Origin: Candidatus Zixiibacteriota bacterium
GTDB taxonomy: Bacteria; Zixibacteria; MSB-5A5; GN15; FEB-12
DNA length: 58,824 bases
Assembly (NCBI GenBank): GCA_034003725.1
Contig: JAVEYB010000002.1
Span: forward strand, 206,568 to 265,391
Direction of reading: 5' to 3'
The notes beneath the pieces are model-generated. The model was not told where the DNA came from. It saw only the letters and a program-made list of their open reading frames with translations, and searched no databases. A program made the translations under genes and the position numbers. Positions 35,276-44,840 of this stretch are shown piece by piece. Each line of letters begins with the position of its first letter. Positions within the stretch are counted from its first letter, which is position 1.

Positions 35276-37438
35276 TCAGAAATGCGTGCGCTCGTCGGTG
35301 GTGTCTTCGGGGATAAGGTCTTCGGCCCGCTGGCGAGGGACATACAGCCCTTTGGAGGGGTGCAGGTGGCAGGTCGAGGTTGGCTGGTTGTCCACGGTGA
35401 AGATTTCGTTGCGGACGTTCAAACACCGGTCGGTGGCCAGTTCGCCGGACTCAAGGCAGACGTCGAGATGGACGAGGCCCTCGGGCTCTTCGAAGTCCAT
35501 TATCGGCAACGAGTCGTGAGCAGCCATCATAAACTCGGTCCAGACGGGCAGGCCGTTTTTGGCGCCATCCTGGTTGCGACCGATCGACGTGCGGTCGTCG
35601 AATCCGACCCAGGCACCTGCGGTTATCTGCGGTGTGAAGCCAACAAACCAGTTGTCACAGAAGCTCTGTGAGGTGCCCGTCTTGCCGCCCGCAGGACGGG
35701 TGAAACCGCGCCACCGGGCGCCGCGCCCGGTACCGGATTCAAGGACCGATTCCATCATATCGACCATGATATAGGCAGTCTGGGCCGACAGGACTTCTTC
35801 CTTGCGGACGGCCGAATTGTCTTCGAGAACCCGGCCGTATCGATCGACGATCTTGTAGATGAAGCGGTAGGGGATATGTATCCCCTGGTTCGGGAATGTC
35901 GTGTATGCCGAGACCAGTTCAACGGGCCGGACGTCGCTGACGCCAAGTGCAAGCGACGGCACGGGATCAAGAGAGGTCGTGATACCCATCCGTTTGGCAT
36001 AAAAGATCGGTTCTTCGGGGTTGATGCGAAGAAGGAGCCTGATCGCGACCAGGTTGCGTGACATCCTGATGCCGTCCCGGAGAGTGATCGGTCCCAGGAA
36101 CTTGCCGTCGTAGTTGTGAGGGCGCCACTGTTTGGCTCCGGGGATGTCGAGAACGATGGGGTTGTCGTCGATAATTTCAGTCGTCCGAAAGCCGTTGTCG
36201 ATGGCGGCCGTGTAAATGAAGGGCTTGAACGCCGAACCGGCCGGTCGGCCGGTGCCCTGCACGGCGCGATTGTACTTGGTGTCGGCCCAGGAGCGCCCGC
36301 CGATCAGGGCGAGGATGTCGCCGTTACTGTTATCGATCGCGACAAAGGCCCCCTGAATTTTCTTGTACGTCCGTATGGGGTCCCCGAACGCGTCAACCGT
36401 GTCCGGCAACGTCTCGGTGTACGCGGTGTTGGACATCGTGTACTGGCTCTCGATGCGCTGCTGGATTTCCGACAGCTTCTTCTCGAGCGCGACTTCGGCA
36501 TCCTGCTGCAGACCGGCGTCGAGCGTGGTGTAGACTTTGAGTCCGCCCGAGTACAGAACGTCCTCGCCGTACTTTTCGAGAATGTGCTGCCGGATCCACT
36601 CGGTAAAGAATGGCGCCGTTCCGGCTTCCTCTTCGGGCGAGGAGATCACCAGCGGCTCATTCCTGAGCGAGTCGTAGACCGCTTTGGAGATTCCACCGTT
36701 GCTGTAGTAGGAGTGCAGAACCCGGTTTCGCGCCTTGAGCGCCTTGTCGGGATTGTTGAGGGGTGAATTGATGTTTGGCCCCTTGAGCAGTCCGATGACA
36801 ATGGCGCAGTCATTGAGGTTCATTTCGGCCGGTCGTTTGTTGAAAAAGAGATTGGCCGCCGCCGCGATCCCGTACGCCCCCCGGCTGAAGTAATACTGGT
36901 TGAGATACATCTCGATGATCTCGTTTTTGGAATAGGTTCGCTCCAGTTTTACCGCGGTCAGGGCTTCCTTGATTTTTCTTTCGAGCGTCTGTTGACGGGT
37001 AAGAAACAGCATGCGTGACAGTTGCTGCGTGATGGTCGATGCGCCGGCTTCGATCTCCATCTTCAGGAGGTTATTGATCGCGACGATTGCGGCGCGGCGG
37101 ATATTGATGCCCCAGTGATCATAAAACTCGCGGTCTTCGGTGGCGATCAACATGTCGATCAGCGGGCGGGGCATCTCGGACAGGGGCGTCAGGGCGCGGT
37201 TTTCGGAATAGAATTCTTTTAACAGCTCGCCATTGCGGCCGAAGATTTTGGTTTTGAGATTCGGTTCTATATTGTGGAGCTGCTCAAAGGACGGCAACTC
37301 GGACTGGTAAATGTGATATGTCCGGGCGCCCACGATGACGAAGAAGACGATAATCAGGGCAGCAAGGATGATCAGGGAGTTGCGAACCCTGCGGGGATCA
37401 TACTTGCGGGGCGGTTTGTCTTTTCGAAAAATCGGCAT
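35276..37438 (-). CDS. mrcA: Class A penicillin-binding protein (PBP1A-type)
   Basis: The 720-residue bifunctional murein synthase has one N-terminal membrane anchor (about 21-37). The GT51 glycosyltransferase domain has its catalytic glutamate E101 in E-D-R-E-F-Y-D-H-W-G and the motifs G-A-S-T-I-T-Q-Q-L and K-I-K-E-A-L. The transpeptidase domain has S402-A-F-K405, S460-R-N462 and K586-T-G-T-S. It polymerises and cross-links peptidoglycan in the periplasm. The C-terminal 90 residues contain two cysteines (C-L-E-S-G-E-L-A-T-D-R-C) as in many PBP1A proteins outside Proteobacteria. No Shine-Dalgarno site precedes the ATG, and a promoter sits directly against it, so the transcript may be leaderless. 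It is divergent from tyrS. Confidence 0.92.
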   Translation of the reverse strand: MPIFRKDKPPRKYDPRRVRNSLIILAALIIVFFVIVGARTYHIYQSELPSFEQLHNIEPNLKTKIFGRNGELLKEFYSENRALTPLSEMPRPLIDMLIATEDREFYDHWGINIRRAAIVAINNLLKMEIEAGASTITQQLSRMLFLTRQQTLERKIKEALTAVKLERTYSKNEIIEMYLNQYYFSRGAYGIAAAANLFFNKRPAEMNLNDCAIVIGLLKGPNINSPLNNPDKALKARNRVLHSYYSNGGISKAVYDSLRNEPLVISSPEEEAGTAPFFTEWIRQHILEKYGEDVLYSGGLKVYTTLDAGLQQDAEVALEKKLSEIQQRIESQYTMSNTAYTETLPDTVDAFGDPIRTYKKIQGAFVAIDNSNGDILALIGGRSWADTKYNRAVQGTGRPAGSAFKPFIYTAAIDNGFRTTEIIDDNPIVLDIPGAKQWRPHNYDGKFLGPITLRDGIRMSRNLVAIRLLLRINPEEPIFYAKRMGITTSLDPVPSLALGVSDVRPVELVSAYTTFPNQGIHIPYRFIYKIVDRYGRVLEDNSAVRKEEVLSAQTAYIMVDMMESVLESGTGRGARWRGFTRPAGGKTGTSQSFCDNWFVGFTPQITAGAWVGFDDRTSIGRNQDGAKNGLPVWTEFMMAAHDSLPIMDFEEPEGLVHLDVCLESGELATDRCLNVRNEIFTVDNQPTSTCHLHPSKGLYVPRQRAEDLIPEDTTDERTHF

Positions 37439-37444
37439 GGCGCT

Positions 37445-37474
37445 TATTTACCCGGAAAAACCGGAACAAGTCAA
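37445..37474 (-). promoter_or_regulatory. Candidate promoter for the PBP gene, giving a leaderless mRNA
   Basis: On the minus strand TTGACT (37474-37469), 18 bases, TAAATA (37450-37445), then six bases to the A of the ATG at 37438. The predicted start of transcription falls on the start codon itself, and there is no ribosome site. Confidence 0.4.
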
Positions 37475-37610
37475 CTTAAAAGCGGCTGAAGGCTATCTCT
37501 CGTTGCTTTTTGACGCCTCCAGCGGTATTCTCAAGTTTTCGCCCGCGCGCGGGCGACGATGAACCTCCTAAGTTATATGCCGATAGTGACAAAAAGATGA
37601 TGCGAGGGAA

Positions 37611-38876
37611 ATGACCGTGGACCTGACGCTTGACAGCCGACAGCAGAAAGAATTCGATCGGCAGTGGGCCGAAATCAGTCGTGGAACTGTCGACACGCTT
37701 CCGGAAGAGGAATTCAAGAACAAGCTGAGGCGTTCGATAATCACGGGCACGCCGCTTCGCGTCAAACAAGGATTCGACCCCACCTCGCCCGACATTCATC
37801 TGGGACATACGGTGGGGTTGCGTAAACTCAAGCTGTTTCAGGATTTGGGGCATCAGGTCGTACTGATTGTTGGCGATTATACGGCGCTTGTCGGTGATCC
37901 CTCGGACCGCTCATCCACTCGTCCGCTGATCGGCTACGATGAGATTCAGAAAAATGCGGAAACCTATCAGGAGCAGTTTTTCCGGGTGGTGGACAAGTCC
38001 AGAACGGAAGTTCGCTATAATGGCGAGTGGTTCAAACAGATGAGCTTCCACGAGGTAATGCAGCTGGCGGGGAAGTTTACCGTAGCCCGGCTGCTCGAAC
38101 GGGACGATTTCTCAAGGCGAATGGAGGCCGGTAATCCCATATCGGTTCACGAGTTGTTTTATCCGCTGATGCAGGCGTATGATTCGGTCGCGATCCGGGC
38201 AGATGTCGAGCTGGGTGCGACCGAACAGACGTTCAACCTGCTGGCCGGACGAACCATACAGGAGGCCTATGGGGTTGAGCCCCAGGTTATTCTTACCCTG
38301 CCGATCCTCGTGGGGCTGGACGGGGCGAAGAAGATGTCAAAGTCCCTGGGGAACTATATCGGGATCGAAGAGCCGCCGCGAGAGATATTCGGCAAAGCAA
38401 TGTCTATTCCTGACAGGTTGATATACAGCTATTTCGAGCTTGCATGTGATGTTTCACTTGAAGAGCTGGCAGAGATTCGTTTGAGCCTCGATGATCCGTC
38501 GACGAATCCGATGGAAGTGAAAAAGCGCCTGGCGACACGACTGGTGGACATGTACCATCCAAAGGGCAGTGGCGCCGAGGCTCGTGCGGAATTCGAGAGG
38601 ATCTTCTCCAAAGGACAGCTTCCGGACGAAATGCCTGAGATGACGGTACGGGAACTGCAGAAGCTCGGGTTTGATCCATCGTCTGTTTACCTTGTCGGGT
38701 TTCTGACGAAAGCTGGATTGAGCAAATCGAACGGGGAGGCCCGGAAGCTTATCGCGGGAGGAGGCGTTTCCATCGACGGCGTCCGGATATCCGACGAGAG
38801 TCATGAGTTTGCAGTTACCGGTACTCATGTTCTTAAAGTCGGCAAGCGACGGTTTCTCCGGCTTATCAATGAGTAG
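37611..38876 (+). CDS. tyrS: Tyrosyl-tRNA synthetase
   Basis: The 421-residue class I synthetase charges tRNA-Tyr. The HIGH-type motif is H63-L-G-H in D-I-H-L-G-H-T-V, the K-M-S-K-S loop is at about 241, and an S4 RNA-binding domain occupies about 350-415 (K-A-G-L-S-K-S-N-G-E-A-R-K-L-I). Length and motif spacing fit the longer bacterial TyrRS group (TyrZ-like). The ATG at 37611 has GAGGG only three bases upstream. A GTG at 37617, better spaced from the same site, is an alternative that would remove two residues. Confidence 0.94.
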   Translation: MTVDLTLDSRQQKEFDRQWAEISRGTVDTLPEEEFKNKLRRSIITGTPLRVKQGFDPTSPDIHLGHTVGLRKLKLFQDLGHQVVLIVGDYTALVGDPSDRSSTRPLIGYDEIQKNAETYQEQFFRVVDKSRTEVRYNGEWFKQMSFHEVMQLAGKFTVARLLERDDFSRRMEAGNPISVHELFYPLMQAYDSVAIRADVELGATEQTFNLLAGRTIQEAYGVEPQVILTLPILVGLDGAKKMSKSLGNYIGIEEPPREIFGKAMSIPDRLIYSYFELACDVSLEELAEIRLSLDDPSTNPMEVKKRLATRLVDMYHPKGSGAEARAEFERIFSKGQLPDEMPEMTVRELQKLGFDPSSVYLVGFLTKAGLSKSNGEARKLIAGGGVSIDGVRISDESHEFAVTGTHVLKVGKRRFLRLINE

Positions 38877-38947
38877 CCTGCAACTTTCGCGTTCCACGGG
38901 CATTACAGGGGTACAAGTATCTGTACGGTTTGGTCGATTGGATTGAT

Positions 38948-40600
38948 ATGACGCGCTGGTTTATATATTGCTCCGTCGTGGTGTTGCTGGCAGTGGCGGG
39001 CGGATGTTCCTCGGGCAAGCAAGCTGTGACGGCCGGCCAGGAACGGGCCGCAGCAGTCGGGCGAGATTCCGGGGAAGCGGTTGCGCTACCGGCGGATACA
39101 GGTCAGATAAGGCCCTACGAACCGATCAGCCCTCAGGCGTACTGGCTGTATGTGGAGGGGATTATTCGGGAGGAGGTCGGCCGTCTGGACAGCGCCGCGC
39201 TCTTCTATCGCTACGCGTGGCAGTATTTCCCGGAGTCGTACGAGATAGGCTATTCACTGGCACGGGTGCTTTATCGATTGGGAGAGCCGAAGCTGACTAT
39301 CGATGTCGCCGACCGGACATTCCCGAAAACGGCGGAGTTGTGGGAGCTGGCGGCGGCCGCATACTACGAGCTGCGGAACAACGATTCCGTTATGATAGCG
39401 TATCACCATGTCGTGCAGCTCGATCCGAACAACGCCACGGCATTCAATTTTCTGGCGGGGACATATCGACTACGGGGGCAGCTCGATTCGGCGGCGTGGG
39501 CGTACAGCAACCTTGCGCGTCTGGTGCCCGAGAACTTTCGACCGCTCCAGGAACTTGGTCGGATCGAGCAGCAGCGGGGCCGTCCGGAGTCCGCACGCGA
39601 GGCGTATCTGCGCTCCGTGGCGCTTGATTCGAGCCGGGCAAATGTCCCGTCGATGGCAGGGCTCGGCGAGATTTATGGCGAACTCGGCCAACCCGATACG
39701 GCCCGCTATTACTACCTGAAGGCGCTCCAGGCCGACCCGTCAAACGAACTCGTGCATATGCTGCTGGTTTCGCACTATATCGAGCAGGATTCCCTTCCCG
39801 CAGCGCTCACCTATTCGGAACGGCTGGCGCAGCTTGCGCCGGACAATACGTATGCGAAGCGCCGGCTGGGATTGCTGTATCTCGATCTTGATTCGCTCGC
39901 GCAAGCCGACTCGGTGTTCACGGCGTTGATCGAGTCGGGGGATCGCACCTGGTTCAACTATTCCTATCTTGGCGAGATCGATTTGCGCGATGAGCAATAT
40001 GCCTCGGCGGTCGAGAACTTCACGAATGCCGCGGAACGCAACGACACGATTCCCGGCATCTGGCTCAACCTGGGGTTGGCGTACCGGAAGCTCGATCGGA
40101 CCGACGATGCGGTGGTGACCTATCGGCGCGGACTCGAGTCGATCAAAGACCCCAAAGCCAGGTCCGCGCTTTTCTTTGCGCTCGCGGTAGCCTACGAGCA
40201 GTCCAATCAGGTTGACCCTGCTACCGCGGCGTTTGAAGCGTTACTGAAAGTTGACCCCGATAACGCACAGGCGTTGAATTACCTTGGGTACATGCTTGCC
40301 GACCGCAGCCTTCGCCTGGATTACGCCCGGGATCTTATTGCCAGGGCGGTCGCGCAGGAGCCGAGAAATGCCGCGTATCTGGACAGCTATGGGTGGGTGT
40401 ATTATCGTCTGGGTGACTATGACCGGGCGGTCGAATACCTGAGCCAGGCGGTGACTCTGGGCAGTGATCCGATCATTTTCGATCATCTGGGCGACGCGTA
40501 CCATGCGGCGGGTGATAGAGAATCTGCCCGGCAGTGGTGGCAGCGTGCGTTGGAGCTGCAGCCCGAAAACGAGGCGATAAGGGAGAAGCTGAGTCGTTGA
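38948..40600 (+). CDS. TPR-repeat lipoprotein
   Basis: The 550-residue protein has a hydrophobic N-terminus ending in L-A-V-A-G-G-C-S-S-G, a lipobox-like site with acylation at the cysteine (a weak match at -3). After a low-complexity linker come about twelve tetratricopeptide repeats, recognisable by A-x-x-x-Y-x-x-A/L-x-x-x-x-P-x-x (e.g. N-A-T-A-F-N-F-L-A-G-T-Y-R-L-R-G-Q-L-D and Y-L-G-D). Such lipoproteins serve as scaffolds in the periplasm. I chose the ATG at 38948 because it starts the signal sequence; the frame opens at a TTG 18 bases earlier and neither has a clear ribosome site. Its stop overlaps the TTG start of the next lipoprotein gene, so both are translated together. Confidence 0.82.
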   Translation: MTRWFIYCSVVVLLAVAGGCSSGKQAVTAGQERAAAVGRDSGEAVALPADTGQIRPYEPISPQAYWLYVEGIIREEVGRLDSAALFYRYAWQYFPESYEIGYSLARVLYRLGEPKLTIDVADRTFPKTAELWELAAAAYYELRNNDSVMIAYHHVVQLDPNNATAFNFLAGTYRLRGQLDSAAWAYSNLARLVPENFRPLQELGRIEQQRGRPESAREAYLRSVALDSSRANVPSMAGLGEIYGELGQPDTARYYYLKALQADPSNELVHMLLVSHYIEQDSLPAALTYSERLAQLAPDNTYAKRRLGLLYLDLDSLAQADSVFTALIESGDRTWFNYSYLGEIDLRDEQYASAVENFTNAAERNDTIPGIWLNLGLAYRKLDRTDDAVVTYRRGLESIKDPKARSALFFALAVAYEQSNQVDPATAAFEALLKVDPDNAQALNYLGYMLADRSLRLDYARDLIARAVAQEPRNAAYLDSYGWVYYRLGDYDRAVEYLSQAVTLGSDPIIFDHLGDAYHAAGDRESARQWWQRALELQPENEAIREKLSR

Positions 40601-42300
40601 AGCGGAGCGCCGGGAAGACGCGATACCTCGCGTTTGTGGTGGTGTCGCTGTATGCAGGGTGCGCGGAAGTCGGCGCGCCGCCGGGTGGACCGATCGATCA
40701 GACAGCCCCCATCATTCTGGAGACCACGCCATCAAACGGCGCGCGTGGAGTGCCTCCCGGCAATCGTGTTACGATCGTGTTTTCGGAGCGGATTGTCAGG
40801 CCCACAACCGGACAGCCGGTCTTTGTCTCGCCCCGTCCCGAAATCGCGCCTGACGTACAATGGAAGTCCGACCGGATCATTGTTACGCTGGCGGATAGTT
40901 TCAAAACAGATCAGACCTATCTCGTGTCGGTGGCGCCTACGGTGGGTGACCTTCGCGGTAACAAACTCGACAGCACGGTTACGATTGCGTTCACAACGGG
41001 ACAACTGCTTGATTCGGGCCGGATCTCCGGTCACGTTCTCCAAAAGGACAAAGGAGTAGCCGCTGCCATGGTCGGGCTGTATCCGCGCAGCGTGCTCGCA
41101 GACACCGCGGCGCTGGATTCGCTGGTTCCCCGATATGCCGCCGTAACAAACGCCGAAGGGTACTTCTCGTTCAGCTATCTGTCTTCCGATTCGTTTCTAC
41201 TGGTCGCATGGAAGGACCAGAACCGGGACGAGGCCCTCAATCCGGGCCGCGAGAATTACGCTGTACCGGACCGGCCGGTAGGGATCAGCGACCTCCAGCC
41301 GTTTCTGAGCGGTATCACCTTGCCCATGAATGAGAAAGTAGTACCACTGCCGTGGCGGGATACCACCAGGGCCGGCATCATTTCGTCGCTGTATACCGAG
41401 GACGGGCTCGTGCGAGTTCGTTTTGCCCAGCCGGAACCGTTGTCGCTGCTCACCGCGCAGCCGGGCAATGCGTTGCTGCTCCCGGTCGGTGACACGCTCC
41501 GTGCCATACCGGCGAACGGACTACTCGAGGCCGGAGAGAAGGAGGTCACCGCGCTCACGCTGTACTTCGGTCCGCTTGCGGCCGGCGCGTACAACCTTCG
41601 CGTGACCACGCGCGCCGATCGCCCGACGCTTGGGTTTGACAGTGTGCTGGTGGAAACACGCGAGGATCGTATTCCGCCGCGGGTCGAAACAACGACCCCG
41701 GAAGACCCGACCGTGTTTCTTCGTGATGCCGCCGTGAGCATGACGTTCACGGAGCCGCTCGATCGTAACAGGATCACCGACGAGACATTTACGCTGTGGC
41801 AGGACGACTCCATCCCGGTACCGGTGGGCTACGTGTGGCGGGATCCCTTTCGACTGCAGTTTACAGCGCAGCTCGCGGCCGGGCGGACCTATCGGCTCAA
41901 CGCAACGGAATTTGACCTGGTTGATCTTGCGGGCAACCCGCTGGGGGACTCCCTGCTGGTTCACCGATTCGGGATATTCGATGATGACTCGCTGGGATCG
42001 ATCGCCGGGACGATTCAAATCCTTCCCGAGCACCGGAAGTCCGATCCCGCGGTGCTTCGGTTCAACCTCGTCGGCCGTTCCGAATTTTACTCGATGACGA
42101 GCCGAACCGGCAGCTTCCGTATCGACCTTCCGGCGGGGAAATACCTGATTACGGCATTTCTCGACTCCAATCTTGACGGGGAACTGACCAACGGCGAGCT
42201 GGCGCCGTATCGGATGTCAGAGACGCGGATGTCGATGGCCGACACTATTGCGGTTCGCGCACGGTTCGAGACGGCGGGCGTGGAACTCACATTCGAGTGA
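40597..42300 (+). CDS. Big_5 Ig-like domain lipoprotein
   Basis: About 567 residues. The frame is open from 40534 inside the TPR gene, but the natural start is the TTG at 40597: it overlaps the upstream TGA (T-T-G-A), has AAGGGAGAA eight bases before it, and begins a lipoprotein signal (K-R-S-A-G-K-T-R-Y then L-A-F-V-V-V-S-L-Y-A-G-C) with lipobox L-Y-A-G-C. The mature start A-E-V-G-A-P-P-G-G-P-x-D-x-x-A-P is the hallmark of Big_5 Ig-like lipoproteins common in the FCB group. Two Big_5 modules (N-x-x-I-V-F-S-E-R-I and A-V-S-M-T-F-T-E-P-L-D) flank a region with W-K-D-Q-N-R-D-E-A-L-N-P-G. The role is unknown, likely at the cell envelope with the TPR lipoprotein. Confidence 0.8.
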   Translation: MKRSAGKTRYLAFVVVSLYAGCAEVGAPPGGPIDQTAPIILETTPSNGARGVPPGNRVTIVFSERIVRPTTGQPVFVSPRPEIAPDVQWKSDRIIVTLADSFKTDQTYLVSVAPTVGDLRGNKLDSTVTIAFTTGQLLDSGRISGHVLQKDKGVAAAMVGLYPRSVLADTAALDSLVPRYAAVTNAEGYFSFSYLSSDSFLLVAWKDQNRDEALNPGRENYAVPDRPVGISDLQPFLSGITLPMNEKVVPLPWRDTTRAGIISSLYTEDGLVRVRFAQPEPLSLLTAQPGNALLLPVGDTLRAIPANGLLEAGEKEVTALTLYFGPLAAGAYNLRVTTRADRPTLGFDSVLVETREDRIPPRVETTTPEDPTVFLRDAAVSMTFTEPLDRNRITDETFTLWQDDSIPVPVGYVWRDPFRLQFTAQLAAGRTYRLNATEFDLVDLAGNPLGDSLLVHRFGIFDDDSLGSIAGTIQILPEHRKSDPAVLRFNLVGRSEFYSMTSRTGSFRIDLPAGKYLITAFLDSNLDGELTNGELAPYRMSETRMSMADTIAVRARFETAGVELTFE

Positions 42301-42357
42301 TCAGAGCAATCTGAACCGCCGGGCCGGTTTGGCCGGAACGGAGACCGGGAAGACATA

Positions 42358-42386
42358 AGAAAGGCGGGAACGATTCCCGCCTTCTT
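42358..42386. terminator. Bidirectional intrinsic terminator
   Basis: A perfect 10-bp stem (AAGGCGGGAA with TTCCCGCCTT) and a CGA loop, flanked by A-rich and CTTC sequence. It separates the Big_5 lipoprotein gene from the convergent OmpA-like gene. Confidence 0.75.
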
Positions 42387-42410
42387 CACAGTCGATCAAA
42401 TCGCTGCAAA

Positions 42411-43010
42411 CTAATTTGCGCCGAGATTGCCCCAGACGGTGAGGGTGACGCGACGGTTTTTGGAGTGCGCATCTCTCTCGTCGGGCATGGCGGCCGGCTT
42501 GTCCTGGCCGTACGACACCGTGAACATGCGGTACAGCGAGATGCCAAAACGCTCGGCGAGGTGCTTTTTGGCGGCCATCGCCCGCATTTCACCAAGCACG
42601 AGGTTATAGCGGGCGGAACCGGTTCTGTCCGTGAATCCGGCTATTTCGATCACCGAGCCCGGATAGGCTTCCATCTTGGCGCCGGCTTCATCGAGAATGC
42701 CCGCAGCCACATCGTTGATGGCGTACTGGTCAAAATCGAAGTGGATGGTGCCTTCCCAGATGATTTGATAGTTTTCGAAACCCGATGCCTTGTTGATGGC
42801 CATGTCGGCTTTTTCTTCGAGCTGCGCCGCGAGGCTCTTCAGGCGATCGACTTCGGCAGCGTTGGCATCGGCCTTCTGAGCGACTTCGCTAATTCGGGAG
42901 CCGGTGCGCGCTTCAGACTGAGCGATCTGCTCGCTGACATAGTCCTTGTTCACACCGCAACCGACCGCCAGCAACATGAGGGCGAGCGAAAGGGCAATCA
43001 GTGTTTTCAT
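42411..43010 (-). CDS. OmpA-family lipoprotein (Pal-like)
   Basis: The 199-residue protein has a lipoprotein signal (M-K-T-L-I-A-L-S-L-A-L-M-L-L-A-V-G-C) with acylation at the cysteine. A short coiled coil (about 22-80, with heptads around A-E-V-D-R-L-K-S-L-A-A-Q-L-E-E) resembles a Braun lipoprotein-style stalk. The OmpA/MotB peptidoglycan-binding domain follows (I-H-F-D-F-D-Q-Y-A-I, E-I-A-G-F-T-D-R-T-G, S-K-N-R-R-V). It would tether the outer membrane to peptidoglycan. GGAGGAAGG precedes the ATG by ten bases. In place of the common L-G/S-x-x-R-A it has L-G-E-M-R-A-M-A-A-K-K-H-L, still within family variation. Confidence 0.88.
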   Translation of the reverse strand: MKTLIALSLALMLLAVGCGVNKDYVSEQIAQSEARTGSRISEVAQKADANAAEVDRLKSLAAQLEEKADMAINKASGFENYQIIWEGTIHFDFDQYAINDVAAGILDEAGAKMEAYPGSVIEIAGFTDRTGSARYNLVLGEMRAMAAKKHLAERFGISLYRMFTVSYGQDKPAAMPDERDAHSKNRRVTLTVWGNLGAN

Positions 43011-43146
43011 GTGGTTCAGTCCTTCCTCCAGTTTCCGTATTGAACCTTCCGATTAATATGTTATGTTATCAACCGGCTGCGAGCAACGCAAGCTAAAAAC
43101 GACTGTTCTATTGTCGCACTTGCGCTTACACCCGATTCGCGCGCGA

Positions 43147-43974
43147 CTACTGTTTGATTCCTCCGGCTGTTATACCCGAAACCACCTGACGTTGCATCAC
43201 AAAAAACAGCGCCATGACCGGTAAAACAGCGACGGTCGAACCGGCCATCAGGTGCTGCCAGTCAACCGCCTGGTGGCCCTGCATGAGTGCGAGGGCGACG
43301 GGGAGCGTGCGCAGCTCGTCACCGGACGTGAGAATGAAGGGGAATAGAAACGAGTTCCAATTGGTGATGAAGGCGAGCACCGCCAGCACGGCGATAACTG
43401 GTTTGCAGAGGGGCATCACGACGGAGAGCAGGATGCGCATCTCCGAGGCACCGTCCACCCGCGCAGCTTCCTCCATGGAGGGCGGAATCGATTCGATGTA
43501 CTGCCTGGCGAGGAATATCCCGACGGGATTGACGAGGAACGGCAGGATCAACGCCCAGTAGGTGTCGTATATACCGCCCTTGAGGCAAATAAGGTACAGT
43601 GGGATTATGACAATGTGTACGGGGATCATCATGACGATGACGATGCTCATAAAGGTGAGTCGCGAGCTCAAAAACCGAAACCGTGCGAGCGCATAGCCAA
43701 CCATCACGCAGAACAATACATTGCCGGCGGTGACGACTGCAGCCACGAAGAGCGAATTGAACAGGTAGCGGGCAAGGCTGCCTTCCGCAAAGAGATCGGC
43801 GAAGTTTTGGAGCGTCACGGCGCCGCTGAACAGGACTTCGCCGGAAATTGAGAGCGCCTTATCGAGCAATGCGACCCGGATCATCCACACGAGCGGCCCG
43901 ACCATGACGACCAGCAGCGTGACGAGAACCGCGTAATGCAGCGCGGCGATGAGCGGCGGACGGCGAATCACCAT
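43147..43974 (-). CDS. Carbohydrate ABC transporter permease (MalG/UgpE type)
   Basis: The 275-residue membrane protein has six predicted spans and the permease coupling loop E-A-A-R-V-D-G-A-S-E-M-R-I-L-L-S-V-V-M-P-L-C-K-P typical of CUT1 sugar importers. It starts seven bases inside the 3' end of the upstream permease gene, so the two are translationally linked. The substrate is unknown. No ATPase gene is adjacent; importers of this class often borrow a shared MsmX/MalK-type ATPase. Confidence 0.9.
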   Translation of the reverse strand: MVIRRPPLIAALHYAVLVTLLVVMVGPLVWMIRVALLDKALSISGEVLFSGAVTLQNFADLFAEGSLARYLFNSLFVAAVVTAGNVLFCVMVGYALARFRFLSSRLTFMSIVIVMMIPVHIVIIPLYLICLKGGIYDTYWALILPFLVNPVGIFLARQYIESIPPSMEEAARVDGASEMRILLSVVMPLCKPVIAVLAVLAFITNWNSFLFPFILTSGDELRTLPVALALMQGHQAVDWQHLMAGSTVAVLPVMALFFVMQRQVVSGITAGGIKQ

Positions 43975-44840
43975 ACCGGCTCTTTTCTCCTCATCAACAC
44001 GAACTGGAGTATGGAGAAGACCCCGATGATAAGAAACAACACATACGCTGCCGCGGAGGCATAACCAAACTTGAATTGTGTTTGCAGCCCCGTTTCGTAT
44101 ACGAAGTACACCACGGTAGACGTGTCGAATCTCCCCTTGGTCATGACAAAAATTTCCACGAAGACCTGAAATGATTTGATCGAATTGATGACGACGATGA
44201 ACAGGGCAACCGGACGCAGCATGGGCAGCGTAATGGAGACAAACTGCCGCCAGGCCGAGGCGCCGGCAATCTCCGCAGCCTCATATAACTCATCAGGAAT
44301 AGCTTTGAGCCCGGCCAGAAAGATGAGCATATAGTAACCGGCCGCCATCCATACATCCATGGCCATGATGGAATACAGCGCTGTCGACCGATCATAGAGA
44401 AAACCGTTGACCGGCGGTTCGAGCCCGGCCATCCGTGCCAGCATTGCGATATATCCGCCCCGCTCGAACAGATTCGTGAAGATGAGCGCCACAACGACCA
44501 TTGAGGTCACCCAGGGCATGAAGTACGCAGAACGGAAGAAACCACGTCCCTTGAATTCTCTGTTGACGAGCAACGCCAGACAGAGCGAGACGATGGTCGA
44601 GACGGGGATAGTCCCCAGGACAAATATGAACGTGTTCTTGAGCGAAGAAATGAAATCAGCGTCGGAGAACAACGCTCGGTAGTTGTCCAGTCCGATAAAT
44701 CGCGGCGGATGAGGACTCAACAACTGGTAGTCGGTGAAGCCCATCCACAGTGAATAGAGCAGGGGAAAAGCCCAGAAGACAGCAAAACTCACCGTCCAGG
44801 GAGACGCAAAAAGCGCGGCGGTGAGCGAACGTGATCTCAT
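43968..44840 (-). CDS. Carbohydrate ABC transporter permease (MalF/UgpA type)
   Basis: The 290-residue membrane protein has six predicted spans and the coupling loop E-A-A-E-I-A-G-A-S-A-W-R-Q-F-V-S-I-T-L-P-M-L-R-P. It forms the heterodimeric pore with the permease encoded next. Its ATG overlaps the TGA of the substrate-binding protein gene (A-T-G-A), showing a compact operon. Confidence 0.9.
   Translation of the reverse strand: MRSRSLTAALFASPWTVSFAVFWAFPLLYSLWMGFTDYQLLSPHPPRFIGLDNYRALFSDADFISSLKNTFIFVLGTIPVSTIVSLCLALLVNREFKGRGFFRSAYFMPWVTSMVVVALIFTNLFERGGYIAMLARMAGLEPPVNGFLYDRSTALYSIMAMDVWMAAGYYMLIFLAGLKAIPDELYEAAEIAGASAWRQFVSITLPMLRPVALFIVVINSIKSFQVFVEIFVMTKGRFDTSTVVYFVYETGLQTQFKFGYASAAAYVLFLIIGVFSILQFVLMRRKEPVW

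Noticed and set aside
34965-35343. Open frames running across 35070-35153
   Set aside because: They cover the tRNA-Leu gene, which is certain from its cloverleaf and long variable arm.
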